Of a stretch of DNA of 64,000 bases, positions 52,801 through 64,000 are shown in pieces; the first letter of the stretch is position 1; every line of letters starts with the position of its first letter. The notes under the pieces were generated by a model that saw nothing but the letters and a program-made list of their open reading frames with translations, was not told the origin of the DNA and made no database searches. The DNA is from Doris montereyensis (lineage: Eukaryota; Mollusca; Gastropoda; Nudibranchia; Dorididae). The stretch spans positions 240,001 to 304,000 of the forward strand of contig JAXRKP010000260.1 in the NCBI GenBank assembly GCA_037039925.1, in the 5' to 3' direction. Both the position numbers and the translations under genes were made by a program.

Positions 52801-55800
52801 GTTTGGACCACTGGCCTCCGCATCGGCGTACATCGTCTTGTCATGAGGAGGAGAGGCACCACGTACGATGTAAATTTTGTTGCCTTTGAGATGTGTAGGA
52901 AAGACAAATCAATATGATAACGCATGGGGTTGGGTGATGGAAGGAAGGGGGATGCGGGTACCACCATTGTGCTCAAGCGCCTCGTTTAGTTTCAACAATG
53001 ACGTTATAGGCCTACTTGTATAGTGTAACAGGTGGATAATACAAACATACACTTATTGGTAACATTAATAATCAACGATGCACATCTCATCTGGCCTCTG
53101 CAGCAACATCAGCAGTTCACTGACAGACAGCAAACAATGATCTTTACTTGACCTCATAGCCCACGATTTGATCTTCATGCCATGCTACTGTTCACGTTTC
53201 ACATAGTATAACAGACTAATAACTGTTAACGTTTCCCATAGTATAGTAGGCTATTGTTCACGTTCCAAGTAGTATAGTAGGCTACTGTTCACATTCCAAG
53301 TAGTATAGTAGGCTAATGTTCACGCTCCAAGTAGTATAGTATTAGTAGGTTACTGTTCACGTTTCAAGTAGTATAGTATTAGTATGTTACTGTTCACGTT
53401 TCAAGTAGTATATTATTAGTAGGTTACTGTTCACGTTTCAAATAGTATAGTATTAGTAGGTTACTGTTCACGTTTCAAGTAGTATAGTATTAGTAGGTTA
53501 CTGTTCACGTTTCAAGTAATATAGTAGGCTGCTGTTCACGTTTCAATATAGAATCTAGTAGGCTACTGTTCACGTTTCAATATAGTCGGCTGCTGTTCAC
53601 GTTTCAATATAGTAGGCTACTGTTCACGTTCCAAGTAGTATAGTAGACTACTGTTCACGTTTCAATAAGTATAGCAGGCTACGGTTCACGTTTTGATGTA
53701 TTATTTGAAAAATTTCCCGCCTCATTGCCCATGTTTTGACCCCACTAATCACATGTAGGCCTATGTCTTTGACCTCACCTCGCTGCTTAGTGCACGGTTG
53801 GCGGTCACTATTGGTAGGTCATGTTTCTTTCCTTTCACTCTTTCATTTGTGTTTCATCTCATTGTTTCCTCTTAACCCCCCCACCCCCACCCCTTCCACT
53901 CTGAGATTACTACATAATATGGTAGACAGGGACACTTTCAATAAAAGAAGAAAGAAATAACACTGTCCGCGCTTTCTTACTCTCACTGCTGACATTTTTT
54001 CTGGCCAAATTTTGATCTCATAGCTCACATGTTGACCTCATTGTATATGTATTGACTTCACTAACCCATGTTTTGACTTTCTTCTGAACATTTTACCCTC
54101 ACTTCCCATGTTTTGAGCTTACTCCCCATGTTTTAACCGTACTGCCCATGTTTTGCCCTCACTTCCCATGTTTTGACCTTACTTCCCATTTTTTTAATCT
54201 TACCGCCCATTGTTTGACCTTACTTTCCATGTTTTGACCTCACTGCCCATTCCTCACTGTTGATAGTTTGTCCTCATTACGTCTAATATGTTTGGTATCA
54301 CTTCCCATGTTTTGACCTTACCTACTTCCGATGTTTTGATTTTACTTACTTCCCATTTTTTGATCTTCCTTACTCCCCATGTTTTGACCTTACTTTCCAT
54401 GTTTTGACCTTACTTACTTTCCATGTTTTGACCTTAATTACTTCCCATGTTTTGACCTTGCTTACTTCCCATGTTTTGACCTTACTTACTTCCCATGTTT
54501 TGACCTTACTTACTTTTCATGTTTTGACCTTACTTACTTTCCATGTTTTGACCTAACTTACTTTCCATGTTTTGACCTTACTTACTTTTCATGTTTTGAC
54601 CTTACTTCCCGTGTTTTGACCTTACTTACTTTCCATGTTTTAACCTTTCTTACTTTCCATGTTTTGACCTTACTTACTTTCCATGTTTTGACCTTACTTA
54701 CTTCCCATGTTTTAACCTTTCTTACTTTCCATGTTTTGACCGTACTTACTTCCCATGTTTTGACCTTTCTTACTTTCTATGTTTTGACCTTACTTACTTT
54801 CCATGTTTTGACCTTACTTACTTTCCATGTTTTGACCTTACTTACTTTTCATGTTTTGACCTTACTTACTTTTCATGTTTTGACCTTACTTACTTCCCAT
54901 GTTTTAACCTTTCTTACTTTCCATGTTTTGACCTTACTTACTTCCTATGTGTTGACCTTACTTTCCATGTTTTGACCTTACTTACTTCCCAAGTTTTGAC
55001 CTTACTTTCCATGTTTTGACCTTACTTCCCATGTTTTGACCTTACTTCCTTCCCATGTTTTGACCTTCCTTCCTATTTTGGCCTTATTTACTGCCCATGT
55101 TTTAAATCTATTTACTGTTTTGACCTCACATCCCGTGCCTTACTGTTGATAGTTTGTCTTCATTGCTGCCATTATTCTTGACATCACTTCACATGTTTTG
55201 ATCGTACTGCCCATGTTTTTACCTTACTGCGCCTGATTTTAAATTTGTCCTTTTATTTTGATCATGTCGTTTACGATATGACTGCATTTACCCGTTTTAA
55301 ACTCACTTTCCTCATATTTACCTCACTGTCCACGTTTTTGCCTCACTGTCCAGGTTTTGAGTTCATTTCACACGTTTTAACATCTCTGTTCGCGTTTTTA
55401 CCTTACTGTCTACGTTTTTGCCTCACTCACCATGTTTTTGCCTCACTGTCCAAGTTTTTGCCACTCACCACGTTTTTGCCTCACTGTCCAAGTTTTTGCC
55501 TCACTCACCACGTTTTTGCCTCACTGTCCAAGTTTTTGCCTCAATGTCCACGTTTTTGCCTCACTGTCCACGTTTTTGCCTTACTGTTCAGTTTTTTGAG
55601 TTCACTTCACACATTTTGATATCTCTTTTCGCGTTTTTACCTGACTGTCCATGTTTTGAATTCACTTACATATATGTTTTACCTTACTGCACGATTTTTG
55701 CCTCACTGCACACGTGTGACCTCACTGCACATGTTTTACCTCCCTACACATATTATGTTTTACCTTCCTACACACGGTGTATCTACCTACACATGTGTTT

Positions 55801-58287
55801 ACTTCCTTTCACACGTTTTATCTCACTGCACACGTTTCACATCACTAATCACGTTTTACTTCGCTGCACATGTGTTTACCTACCTACACGTTTTACCTCA
55901 CTGCACACGCTTCCTATCACAACACACGTTTTACCTCACCTCACATGTGTTTTCCTCACTACACGCGTTTTACCTCACTGCACATGTGTTTACCTGCCTA
56001 CACACGTTTTACCTCATTACACATGTGTTTACCTGCCTACACACGTTTTACCTCACTGCACACGCTTCCTATCACAACACACGTTTTACCTCACTGCACA
56101 CGCTTTCTATCACAACACACGTTTTACCTCACTGCACACGCTTCCTATCACAACACACGTTTTACCTCACTGCACACGCTTCCTATCACAACACACGTTT
56201 TACCTCACTCACGCTTCCTATCACAACACACGTTTTACCTCACTGCACATGTGTTTACCTGCCTACACACGTTTTACCTCACTGCACACGCTTCCTATCA
56301 CAACACACGTTTTACCTCACTGCACACGCTTCCTATCACAGCACACGTTTTACCTCACTGCACACGCTTCCTATCACAACACACGTTTTACCTCACTGCA
56401 CACGCTTCCTATCACAACACACGTTTTACCTCACCACATGTGTTTACCTCCCTACACGCGCTTTTCATTGCACATGTGTTTCCCTACACACGTTTTACCT
56501 CCCTACACACGTGTTACATGCACACACGTTTACCTCCTCCCACACACGTTTTATATCCCTACACACGTTTTACCCTACACACGTTTTACCCTACACACGT
56601 TTTACATCCCTACACACGTTTTATATCCGTACACACGTTTTACATCCGTACACACGTTTTACATCCGTACACGTTTTACCTCCCTACACACGTTTTATCC
56701 CTACACACGTTTTACATCCGTACACACGTTTTACATCCGTACACACGTTTTACCTCACTACACACGTTTTACCTCCGTACACACGTTTTACATCCGTACA
56801 CGTTTTACCTCCCTACACACGTTTTACCTCCCTACACACGTTTTACCTCCCTACACCGTTTTACATCCCTACACACGTTTTACCGTTTTACCTCCTACAC
56901 GTTTTACTATCCCTACACACGTTTTACATCCGTACACACGTTTTACCTCACTACACACGTTTTACCTCCCTACACACGTTTTACCTCCCTACACATGTTT
57001 TACATCCCTACACACGTTTTACTCACTACACACGTTTTGACCTACTACTGTCCACGTTGCTAAATCTTTACCTCACGTTTTTGCCCACCTTTTTGTTTTT
57101 ACCTCACTGCACACATTTTGACCTCACTGTCCACACACGTTTTACATGACGTTTTACCTCCTACACACGTCCACGTTGCTAAATGTTTTGACCTCATTGC
57201 CCGTCTGTCTTGACCTCACTGTCGTCGTTTTGACCTCACTGCACACACGTTTTTGACCTCAATCCACACGTTTTGGCCTACATATCCATGTTTTGACGGT
57301 TTGTTCACGATGTTTTTTGACATTCCATAGTGACCATCACTGTCTTTTGTCGATTTTTGACCTCAATTTGCCTCACTGTTGTTTGACCTCAATCACTACC
57401 TCCACGTTTTGTTTTGCTCACTGTTCACGTTTTTTCCACGTCTAGGCATTACTTTCCACGTTTTTACACGTCTTGACCTCAATCCACGTTTGGTTTCACT
57501 GTACATGTTTTTACCTCACTGCACACGTTTTGGCCTCACTGTCGATGTTTTGACCTCACTGTCCACATTTTGACCTCAATTTGACCTCACTGTCCATATT
57601 TTGACCTCACTGTCCACGTCTCGACCTCACTGACACATCTTGACATCACTGTCCACGTTTTGTCCCGAACTTGACCTCACTGTCCACACGGTTTACTTCA
57701 CTGCACACGTTTTGGCCGCACTCTCCACTTATTGACATGATTGTCGAGTTTTGATTGTACTTTCTAAATTTTGATCTCAAGGCACTGCACACGTTACGAT
57801 CTTACTGAACTGATAGAACTTACCGAAACTCAACCACATTTCGACTGATGTACAAAGGATTTCACGTTAGTGTTTACGTATTGTAAAGATTACGTTTCGT
57901 CAGCCCTAACCTGATATTTCGTTGTGCTTTACATCTTTTCTATAGGGAGGTCAAGAGAGGAACTCCGGTATCATTGCCTGCTCCGCATTGAAAAAAACCT
58001 ATCGCCAGATACTGGCTACAGGTACAATTGGCAACGACTCTAACAACAGCCTTAACCAAGAGGTCGTGTTTGTCTACCTCAAGGGCTCCAAAAAACTCAT
58101 CGAAGAAAGATTGGCGAAGAGAACGGGTCACTTTATGTCAGCGAACTTACTTCAATCCCAGTTAGACATTTTAGAGGAACCTGATGATCATGAAAACTGC
58201 ATTGTGATAGACATTGACCAGAAACCTTCACAAATTGTATCAACTGCGGTCAGCAATTTAGCCAAACCGTTATCATCTTGCAATTAA
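49621..58287 (+). CDS. IDNK: Gluconokinase (IDNK), five exons
   Basis: Phosphorylates D-gluconate to 6-phosphogluconate with ATP, feeding the pentose phosphate pathway; a small soluble P-loop kinase. Exons: 49621-49661, 50437-50467, 51151-51237, 51932-51975 (or to 51988), 57946-58287. Visible: Walker A GVCGCGKT (residues 8-15), NDADDFH, IPLSDEDRYPWL, ACSALKKTYRQIL, VFVYLKGS, GHFMSANLLQSQLD. About 181-185 residues, as in human (187). At exon 4 the strong donor GACAG|GTATGA leaves a one-base phase mismatch with exon 5 but matches the family's length. A weaker donor ACA|GTAGGA at 51988 keeps the frame with four extra residues relative to human. So either the weaker site is used or one base is missing. 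Exon 5 lies beyond a 6 kb intron holding large satellite arrays. AATAAA at 58442-58447 may end the transcript. Confidence 0.92.
49750..49823. repeat. (ATT)n microsatellite in gluconokinase intron 1
   Basis: TTATTA trinucleotide run with a few TTAATA variants. Confidence 0.95.
50437..50467 (+). CDS. IDNK: Gluconokinase exon 2 (31-base microexon)
   Basis: Acceptor AAATCCAG, encodes TTIAQELGQQ completing the P-loop helix, donor CAG|GTGAGT. Phase agrees with exons 1 and 3. Confidence 0.88.
51151..51237 (+). CDS. IDNK: Gluconokinase exon 3
   Basis: Acceptor TTGGTAG, encodes LNYHVNDADDFHTHSNKYKM and NQSIPLSDE, donor GAG|GTAAGT, 29 codons in phase 0. Confidence 0.92.
51932..51975 (+). CDS. IDNK: Gluconokinase exon 4
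   Basis: Acceptor TTTTTTCAG, encodes DRYPWLMAIHKHMD. Donor ambiguous: AG|GTATGA at 51975 or ACA|GTAGGA at 51988. Only the latter is phase-compatible with exon 5 as the sequence stands. Confidence 0.8.
52795..52880 (-). repeat. tRNA-related SINE head fragment in gluconokinase intron 4
   Basis: On the minus strand this resembles the head at about 20560-20650 (GATGCGGAGGCCAGTGGTCC versus a GCAGAGGTCATTAGTTCG block). Divergent; classification tentative. Confidence 0.35.
53195..53700 (+). repeat. Minisatellite A in gluconokinase intron 4
   Basis: About 14 copies of a 28-37 bp unit with TAGGTTACTGTTCACGTTTC followed by AAGTAGTATAGTA. Units alternate between a long form with TAGTATTAG and a short form with CAATATAG. 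Confidence 0.93.
53791..53945 (+). repeat. Dispersed repeat family R1, copy 3
   Basis: Contains CGGTTGGCGGTC, TTGGTAGGTC, TTTCACTCTTTCATTTGTGT, TGTTTCCTCTTAA, TGAGATTAC and the end TTTCAATAAA. It sits between two minisatellite arrays. Confidence 0.65.
53985..57800 (+). repeat. Satellite-like array in gluconokinase intron 4 (about 3.8 kb)
   Basis: The array drifts along its length. From about 54050 to 55100 the unit is about 24 bp (CCATGTTTTGACCTTACTTA). From about 55290 to 55620 it is about 20 bp (CACGTTTTTGCCTCACTGTC). From about 55680 to 57050 it is 19-21 bp (CACGTTTTACCTCCCTACA), with a longer composite unit containing CGCTTCCTATCACAACA. From about 57100 to 57800 it is degenerate. Three overlapping plus frames stay open for 1.2-1.6 kb, giving His/Thr/Phe-rich conceptual proteins that are artefacts. 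Confidence 0.95.
57946..58287 (+). CDS. IDNK: Gluconokinase exon 5
   Basis: Acceptor TTTTCTATAG, encodes GGQERNSGIIACSALKKTYR and continues to GHFM...LLQSQ and the stop TAA at 58285-58287. This is the most conserved part of the protein. Confidence 0.93.
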   Translation, partial: GGQERNSGIIACSALKKTYRQILATGTIGNDSNNSLNQEVVFVYLKGSKKLIEERLAKRTGHFMSANLLQSQLDILEEPDDHENCIVIDIDQKPSQIVSTAVSNLAKPLSSCN

Positions 58288-60190
58288 GACTGTCAAAATT
58301 GGATCATGTTTATTTTTCTCTTAGTAGTCTTAGTTTTAAAAGTTTGAATGTGAGCGACTATATGATCAATGTGTACATCAATTTAATGTAGCCTTGAAAC
58401 TTGAAATGACAGAGTCATAAGTCCAAATTTTTCAAAAATCAAATAAACATACAAGGGAACTATATTGTGTGTGTTCTTCCTCCAACTTTAAACAACGTAT
58501 CAGGGGCCATTGATTGACCCCGATTTTGGCTCGTTTTGGAGATTTACAAGATTGCATGTGCAAAGACTAGTTCTGTTTTGTTTTTTTAATCTTTAACATA
58601 AATTTTCTCAAAAGTAACCAACCAGGACTTATGACTCTGTCATTTAAAGTAATTAAAGTAAAGGCCGCCCAATGTTGTGGTTATATTCATATGCTTTAGA
58701 TATAGTATAATATTGAGCATATTTTATGTTATGCATGTATACATTTGCATATATGGTATGTATCTTGTCTGTGCATATGTGTTTGTACACCTTTATTTGT
58801 AATGATATTGCTTGTTGATCTTCAGATCCTGCTCTTAATGGATACACATGGTATTCCTGACCTGCAAAAATGATACAAAGCAGCGTGGAAGATACACACA
58901 AAGTACCTGTGCCACTGTTTAATTGTACCGATGCTGTCTTGTATAACATTTATGGTCAACCACCGAGCTACCTTCTTCTTCTATACTTTTTGTTAATTTG
59001 TATTTAATTTAATTTACATTGGTACATGTATAAATCTATTTGATTGGGATTTGTTAATCGCGATGAACGTTTTGAATCGTTTACCTGAGTTGTAATATTT
59101 ATACATATATTCTCAGGCACAAATATTGTTAAAAATAATATAGTTCATACTATTTATAGCTCTGAGTATGTTTTTCTTTATGTTTATAAACATCATTCTT
59201 TTAATTATAGTCATAAGGTACTCCATAAATATAGAAAACATGTTCATGGTATTTGTGGGTACAATTAAATGCCATTTAGGAATTTGGTCATATTTCCTTT
59301 GAACATATATGTAATGAGATAAATGAAATATTCTGATATCTGAATGAACTTTGTTACTGAAGAAAGCTTATCTGTAGAAAAAAAACCAACTGTACCTTTC
59401 ATAATAAAATGATGCAAAAATGGTACCTTGAATTCCTTGTTTCAGTCCATCCAAAAATGCATGTCTTGGCTCTTGATTGTTGATTGTTGATATTTAAGCA
59501 TGTCATTAAATGTCAAGAACTGTTCATATTAAAACTCAAACAAATCAAGAACAACACATGATTGGAAGATAATCTGACAGATGACTGTCTTTGCTGTTAT
59601 TTGTTGTATTTTGTCTTTTGCTCTATAACAGTAACAGTAGTTTTTTGAAGTAGTGTGTGAATGAAATGAAATGTATTTTTCTATGCTGTATAAGAATTGG
59701 CTTCTGGCTTTAGATACCTGTAATTTGTCATATTATAGTGTAGTCGGCTATTAAATGTTCCCATCCACAGGGTGATTCACTGTCCCATCAAACTAACATA
59801 ATCATAAGCTAATTTAGTTTATAGTTTATTTTTATATTTGTCAGTTCTCTCTGTGAAAGAAGGACGGTAAACAAGACTAAATTCAATCAATTTACGGCTA
59901 TTGCATGTATGTCTAGTATTAAAGTAGTTAAATGATATTATGATCATCATGTGGGATAAAGGAAACTCCAAATGAAGCACATACTGAATCAAAATAAGCA
60001 GAACCATACACAGTACATGGTTTCAACACATATGTGCAATTAGTTTAATTTTAATCCTCACAACAGTGTTATGTTATTGTTTCCTTATTAATTATTATTA
60101 TGCTATAAGTATAACACTGTCAACCACATGAGTATCTATAATGTACTAAGTAATACAATAATGATATTTAAGGGTAATAATGATAATAAT
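58288..60190. other. Gene-free stretch downstream of gluconokinase
   Basis: Presumed 3' UTR and intergenic sequence. Contains the foldback element at 58399-58650 and otherwise AT-rich sequence without recognisable features. Confidence 0.45.
58399..58650. mobile_element. Foldback/MITE-like element overlapping the gluconokinase 3' end
   Basis: The left arm ACTTGAAATGACAGAGTCAT then AAGTCC (58399-58424) and the right arm (58625-58650) are inverted copies with one mismatch over 26 bases, separated by 200 bases. The putative AATAAA signal at 58442 lies inside. No target duplication is obvious. Confidence 0.55.
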
Positions 60191-60197
60191 GATGATA

Positions 60198-60232
<35 letters not shown>

Positions 60233-60243
60233 TAATAATAATG

Positions 60244-60320
<77 letters not shown>

Positions 60321-60365
60321 TATAATAATAATAATAATGATAATAATAATAGTAATAATAATAAT
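60198..60365. repeat. (AAT)n microsatellite
   Basis: About 165 bases of AAT repeats with GAT and ACT variants. Confidence 0.97.
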
Positions 60366-60446
60366 AGGCGAAATAGGACAATAAGTTACAACTCCACTAA
60401 TAAAGACAGAACAAACACTGACGTTTCGGGTGTAACCCTTCGTCAG
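60366..60446 (-). ncRNA. Penelope-like element remnant with hammerhead-ribozyme-like motif
   Basis: On the minus strand 60446-60418 reads CTGACGA, then AGGG-TTACA-CCC, then GAAAC and GTCAG. This has the order of the hammerhead core: CUGANGA, stem II hairpin, GAAA, and a GUC cleavage triplet. Hammerhead motifs of this type are known from Penelope-like retroelements, which often lie beside microsatellites as here. Stem I is not convincingly formed, so activity is uncertain. Confidence 0.4.
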
Positions 60447-60578
60447 ACATCAAATGAGAAATATTTAGAATCTAGATCTAGATCTAAGCACTAACTCAGG
60501 CATCACACAATGTGATGTCAGAAGAAAAACAGAATGGAGGAAGAAAGAAAAGAAAAAGACAGTGATGACAAGAAACTA

Positions 60579-61115
<537 letters not shown>

Positions 61116-61920
61116 TCATAATCTGAAGAAGAAGAAGAATATAATAAGGGGATCCGGGAATAAATAAAACTGTGCATTATAATGTACAAGTAACCATACT
61201 GCTGAAAGTGAATATGTATCGATAGCTGAAGGAAAAGAATGGAAAAGACTAAGGTTACTAGTACCAAAGACACTAGAATCTTTGCTAGTATTAGTAGTAC
61301 GTTGAACTAGACTTTTGGCTAAAATATTACAACGCTTCAAAATTAAAATTGTTTCAAATCAGATTATGGAAGTTTGTATTAGATTGCCAATTAGGAACAT
61401 GTCACTATCATCAATGGGACATTACAATAGCATGGAAAATGACAGTGATAGCAGACTTTTCATCAGTTGACTCATTCAGGACAAACTTATATGACTCGAA
61501 TCAACAGCCTTGGGAATTTAAAAGGCCTCCGGATGAATCACAAAACCGCTCATTATGTAAAATGAAACACCGCACAATTAATCATAATATTCAGGCTGAT
61601 TTTAACAGAGATTATAAAAGCGCAGGTGTTACAACTACATGTATAACTACAGTGCACTGTGTACGTTGTCACTATAGGCCTTCAGTATATAATATAACTG
61701 TAAAGTAGATCGGCTACTTTGTGTGTCAGGTCAAGATGCATATAACCATCAGATTACAGTTCGGACTCTGCCTGCTACTTTTGTTTATTTCTTATCAATG
61801 AACATGAGGTTGCTGGTTTATATAGTGCACTTATGTAGTATTAGTATGTAAATATTGCCGCAATGGCTATACAATACTCAACGAGGATTCTGAAGTTTGG
61901 ACAATTACAAAGCAAATATT

Positions 61921-62026
<106 letters not shown>

Positions 62027-62250
62027 CAGGTTCTTTCTAGCTCAAATTCCACCTTCACGTAACACATCACTCAACAAGGCCTTTTTCGGCTTCAACCCAT
62101 CAATATTGTTTGGTTCTACGGTCATGGCCACATTCATCTTGGGGATTCCAATAGGCTCCAAACAAAAATGGCAAGCCTACTAGTATTATTAAACGTAAAT
62201 TGTGCCACACGCTTTATCCACATATGTTATTCACGGTCACGTCCTTATCT

Positions 62251-62370
<120 letters not shown>

Positions 62371-62557
62371 AAAGTTAAAGAGGCTAATTAATGTCAATAA
62401 TAATGCATGCATTACTTAAATGCAACATATAATACACGTAGCATATAGGGACCGAAATACAGAGGAAGAACACCGACGTCATTGCCAACGACAATAAACT
62501 ACACGCAATATACTGACACCCAGCCACAGGAACACCGAAACCCAAATGTTTCTTTCT

Positions 62558-62690
62558 AGAAATTCACCCCTACCAATGCGGTGATATCAGGGTAAATTAA
62601 GAGGAACCAGCAATACGAAACATAAATGAAAGAAGGAAATGAAAGAAGTAGAAACTTGCGGCAGCTCCCGCCAACCGCCAGTCCCAAATG
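62558..62690 (-). repeat. Dispersed repeat family R1, copy 4 (inverted)
   Basis: On the minus strand: GGCGGTTGGCGGGAGCTGCC, TTTCATTTATGTTTC, CTCTTAATTTACCCTGATAT, CACCGCATTGGTAGGGGTGA, AATTTCTAGAAA. It is the longest match to copy 2. Confidence 0.7.
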
Positions 62691-63304
62691 GAGAAGACAT
62701 AAACATAACAGCACAACTGAAAACAAAGAGACCGGGTGACACTTTGAAGACTGTAGCACAGGATCGATACACATGTAGAGATGTTACAACATAAAATATC
62801 AACACTGAGATTTTTTAGGATCAACATTATAATAAATCATATCAGAATACACAGTATAGATCGAGGGTAAACGTCTTTATTGAGTGCGAGGCCACACTAC
62901 TACACGTAGGAGACAAAATGTGAAGAAACGAAGTCCCCAACATGTTGCAATGGATACCATTTTATTAAAAAAACCTATAACTAAATAAAAGACAACTAGA
63001 TCTAGATTCTAAATCAACTGCTATACCGTATACTATGATTACTTTCCTCGCTCAAGGAAAGCATGCGAAGCTCCGATGTAAGAAAGTGTTGAAGCAAACC
63101 GTAGACTATAAATAATTATTGTTCCCCGTTCAACGAAAGCATGCAAAGCTCCATAGGCCTAGAAGACTAGATTTAAGTGCTGATGCAAATCGTTGAAAAA
63201 AGACCAAAACAACAAAAGCACAAACAAAACAAAAAAAAAAAAAAATAAAATCCGTTACAAAAGAAGTTTTGAAAGAACAAATGGAAGCGAAGAAGAAAAA
63301 AGGT

Positions 63305-63375
63305 CATCCCCGGCGGGATTCGAACCCGCGACCTCTGGATTAGAAGTCCAGCGCTATCCACTGCGCTACGGGGAC
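63305..63375 (-). tRNA. tRNA-Arg (anticodon TCT)
   Basis: The minus strand folds as a cloverleaf: acceptor GTCCCCG/CGGGGAT, D arm GCGC...GCGC, anticodon arm CTGGA-CTTCTAA-TCCAG with anticodon TCT (reads AGA), T arm GCGGG-TTCGAAT-CCCGC, and discriminator G. CCA is not encoded, as normal in eukaryotes. There is no intron. At 71 nt it is one base short between the D and anticodon stems. The internal A and B boxes (TAGCGCAGTGG, GGTTCGAATCC) are intact. Confidence 0.9.
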
Positions 63376-63675
63376 TCACACTATACCAACGGAGAAAAAG
63401 TTAATCAAACTAAATTGTTTGTGGTAGGGTTTCATCAACATACCAGATAGGAGTATCATTGTCTACGGAAGCCACCAAAATATGTGAAATACATGACTTT
63501 GTAGTCATATTAAATTTTAAGAGATACATATTATTTTTTGAATCCCAAAATATTTTACTTAGATGAATGTTGTCTAAGCATATAGATCTATGCTTTTTGA
63601 TCTTGTCTTTCATGATTTGATTTTGCGAACGCATTTATCTGTCATGATTAGATCTATTTGACATTATACGAATAG
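63376..63675. other. Short gap between tRNA-Arg and the orphan exon
   Basis: A run of T expected as a Pol III terminator is not obvious directly downstream of the tRNA on the minus strand (below 63305), though T-rich tracts (poly-A on plus) occur at about 63229-63247. Nothing else noted. Confidence 0.4.
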
Positions 63676-63888
63676 GAAAACTGGCCAGGAACTGATGAAG
63701 CACAACGCTCACTTCCGTTGATCATTGAGTACAAGATCATGAGGAAAACACAGGAGTTGATCATGAATCCAGCTGAAAATTATGAGTTTTTCAGTATTGG
63801 AAGCACGATAAAAATTGTTGATTGTCACAACGAATCATACAAGGAACTGTTCGGTCATTTGATTACACCACCAGAATACTCTCCATAG
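63676..63888 (+). CDS. Possible orphan coding exon of unknown function
   Basis: Between an acceptor-like ATACGAATAG and a donor-like TAG|GTACAT is a 70-codon open frame with balanced amino-acid composition (ENWPGTDEAQRSLPLIIEYK..., ...FFSIGSTIKIVDCHNESYKE). The frame ends in TAG at 63886-63888, exactly at the donor-like site, so it could be a terminal exon. No family recognised. Codon usage resembles the host genes rather than repeats. Confidence 0.35.
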   Translation, partial: ENWPGTDEAQRSLPLIIEYKIMRKTQELIMNPAENYEFFSIGSTIKIVDCHNESYKELFGHLITPPEYSP

Positions 63889-64000
63889 GTACATTATAAA
63901 TTGATATTGTTGTAGTTTTAAGATCTACCTTTGTTACGTCGTTACGTTTTCGCTATTCACTCCAACCATTTTCTACACCCATACTCATGACACTGTTTAG

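Noticed and set aside
55245..57149. Three long overlapping plus-strand ORFs (124-540 codons)
   Set aside because: They are translations of a 19-24 bp tandem array lacking stop codons; the peptide is the repeat read in three frames, with no conserved domain.

Overview
This is a window of an animal nuclear genome, not a bacterial one. It is AT-rich, its genes are split by GT/AG introns, there is no operon structure, and dinucleotide, trinucleotide and minisatellite arrays are dense among many transposon remnants. The gene content (arsenite methyltransferase, eukaryotic-type gluconokinase, a C2H2 zinc-finger protein) and the style of the repeats suggest a spiralian, most likely a mollusc. That taxonomic guess is inference only.

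Layout. 1-2594: no gene recognised. 2595-7045 (+): a C2H2 zinc-finger gene in two coding exons; its 1.9 kb intron holds a SINE, a (TC)n array and a dispersed repeat. 7046-30355: long gene-poor stretch with a complete SINE (12.5 kb), a (TC)n array (14.4 kb), a pogo/Tigger-like non-autonomous transposon (15.1-15.9 kb), a GATC-rich minisatellite (16.2-17.5 kb), a 27-bp minisatellite (23.1-23.6 kb) and a 2.4 kb segment bounded by inverted repeats (24.9-27.3 kb). 30356-38732 (-): the AS3MT gene in eight coding exons. Its largest intron carries a 4.07 kb element with terminal inverted repeats, filled with a pyrimidine-rich minisatellite. 38733-42770: gene-free, with a small MITE-like hairpin nearby (38.0 kb) and a (GA)n array. 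42770-47712: the 3' end of a LINE, interrupted by a decayed Ty3/gypsy retrotransposon with two LTRs. 49621-58287 (+): the gluconokinase gene (IDNK) in five exons, with about 4.6 kb of satellite-like repeats in its last intron. 58288-63304: gene-free, with a foldback element, long (AAT)n and (TAC)n arrays around a Penelope/hammerhead-like motif, and a (CT)n/(GA)n inverted pair. 63305-63375 (-): tRNA-Arg(TCT). 63676-63888 (+): a possible orphan exon.

The host genes are independent housekeeping or regulatory genes: arsenic methylation, gluconate phosphorylation and putative transcription control. They do not form one pathway.

Two cross-cutting observations stand out. First, the conserved coding exons repeatedly need a single-base correction to stay in frame (zinc-finger gene at least three, AS3MT two, IDNK perhaps one), which looks more like residual indels in the assembly than three coincident pseudogenes. 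Second, several introns have become hosts for large tandem-repeat arrays. I did not find a convincing new enzymatic or defence system. The most novel material is the repeat-filled 4.07 kb inverted-repeat element inside AS3MT and several apparently unnamed repeat families.
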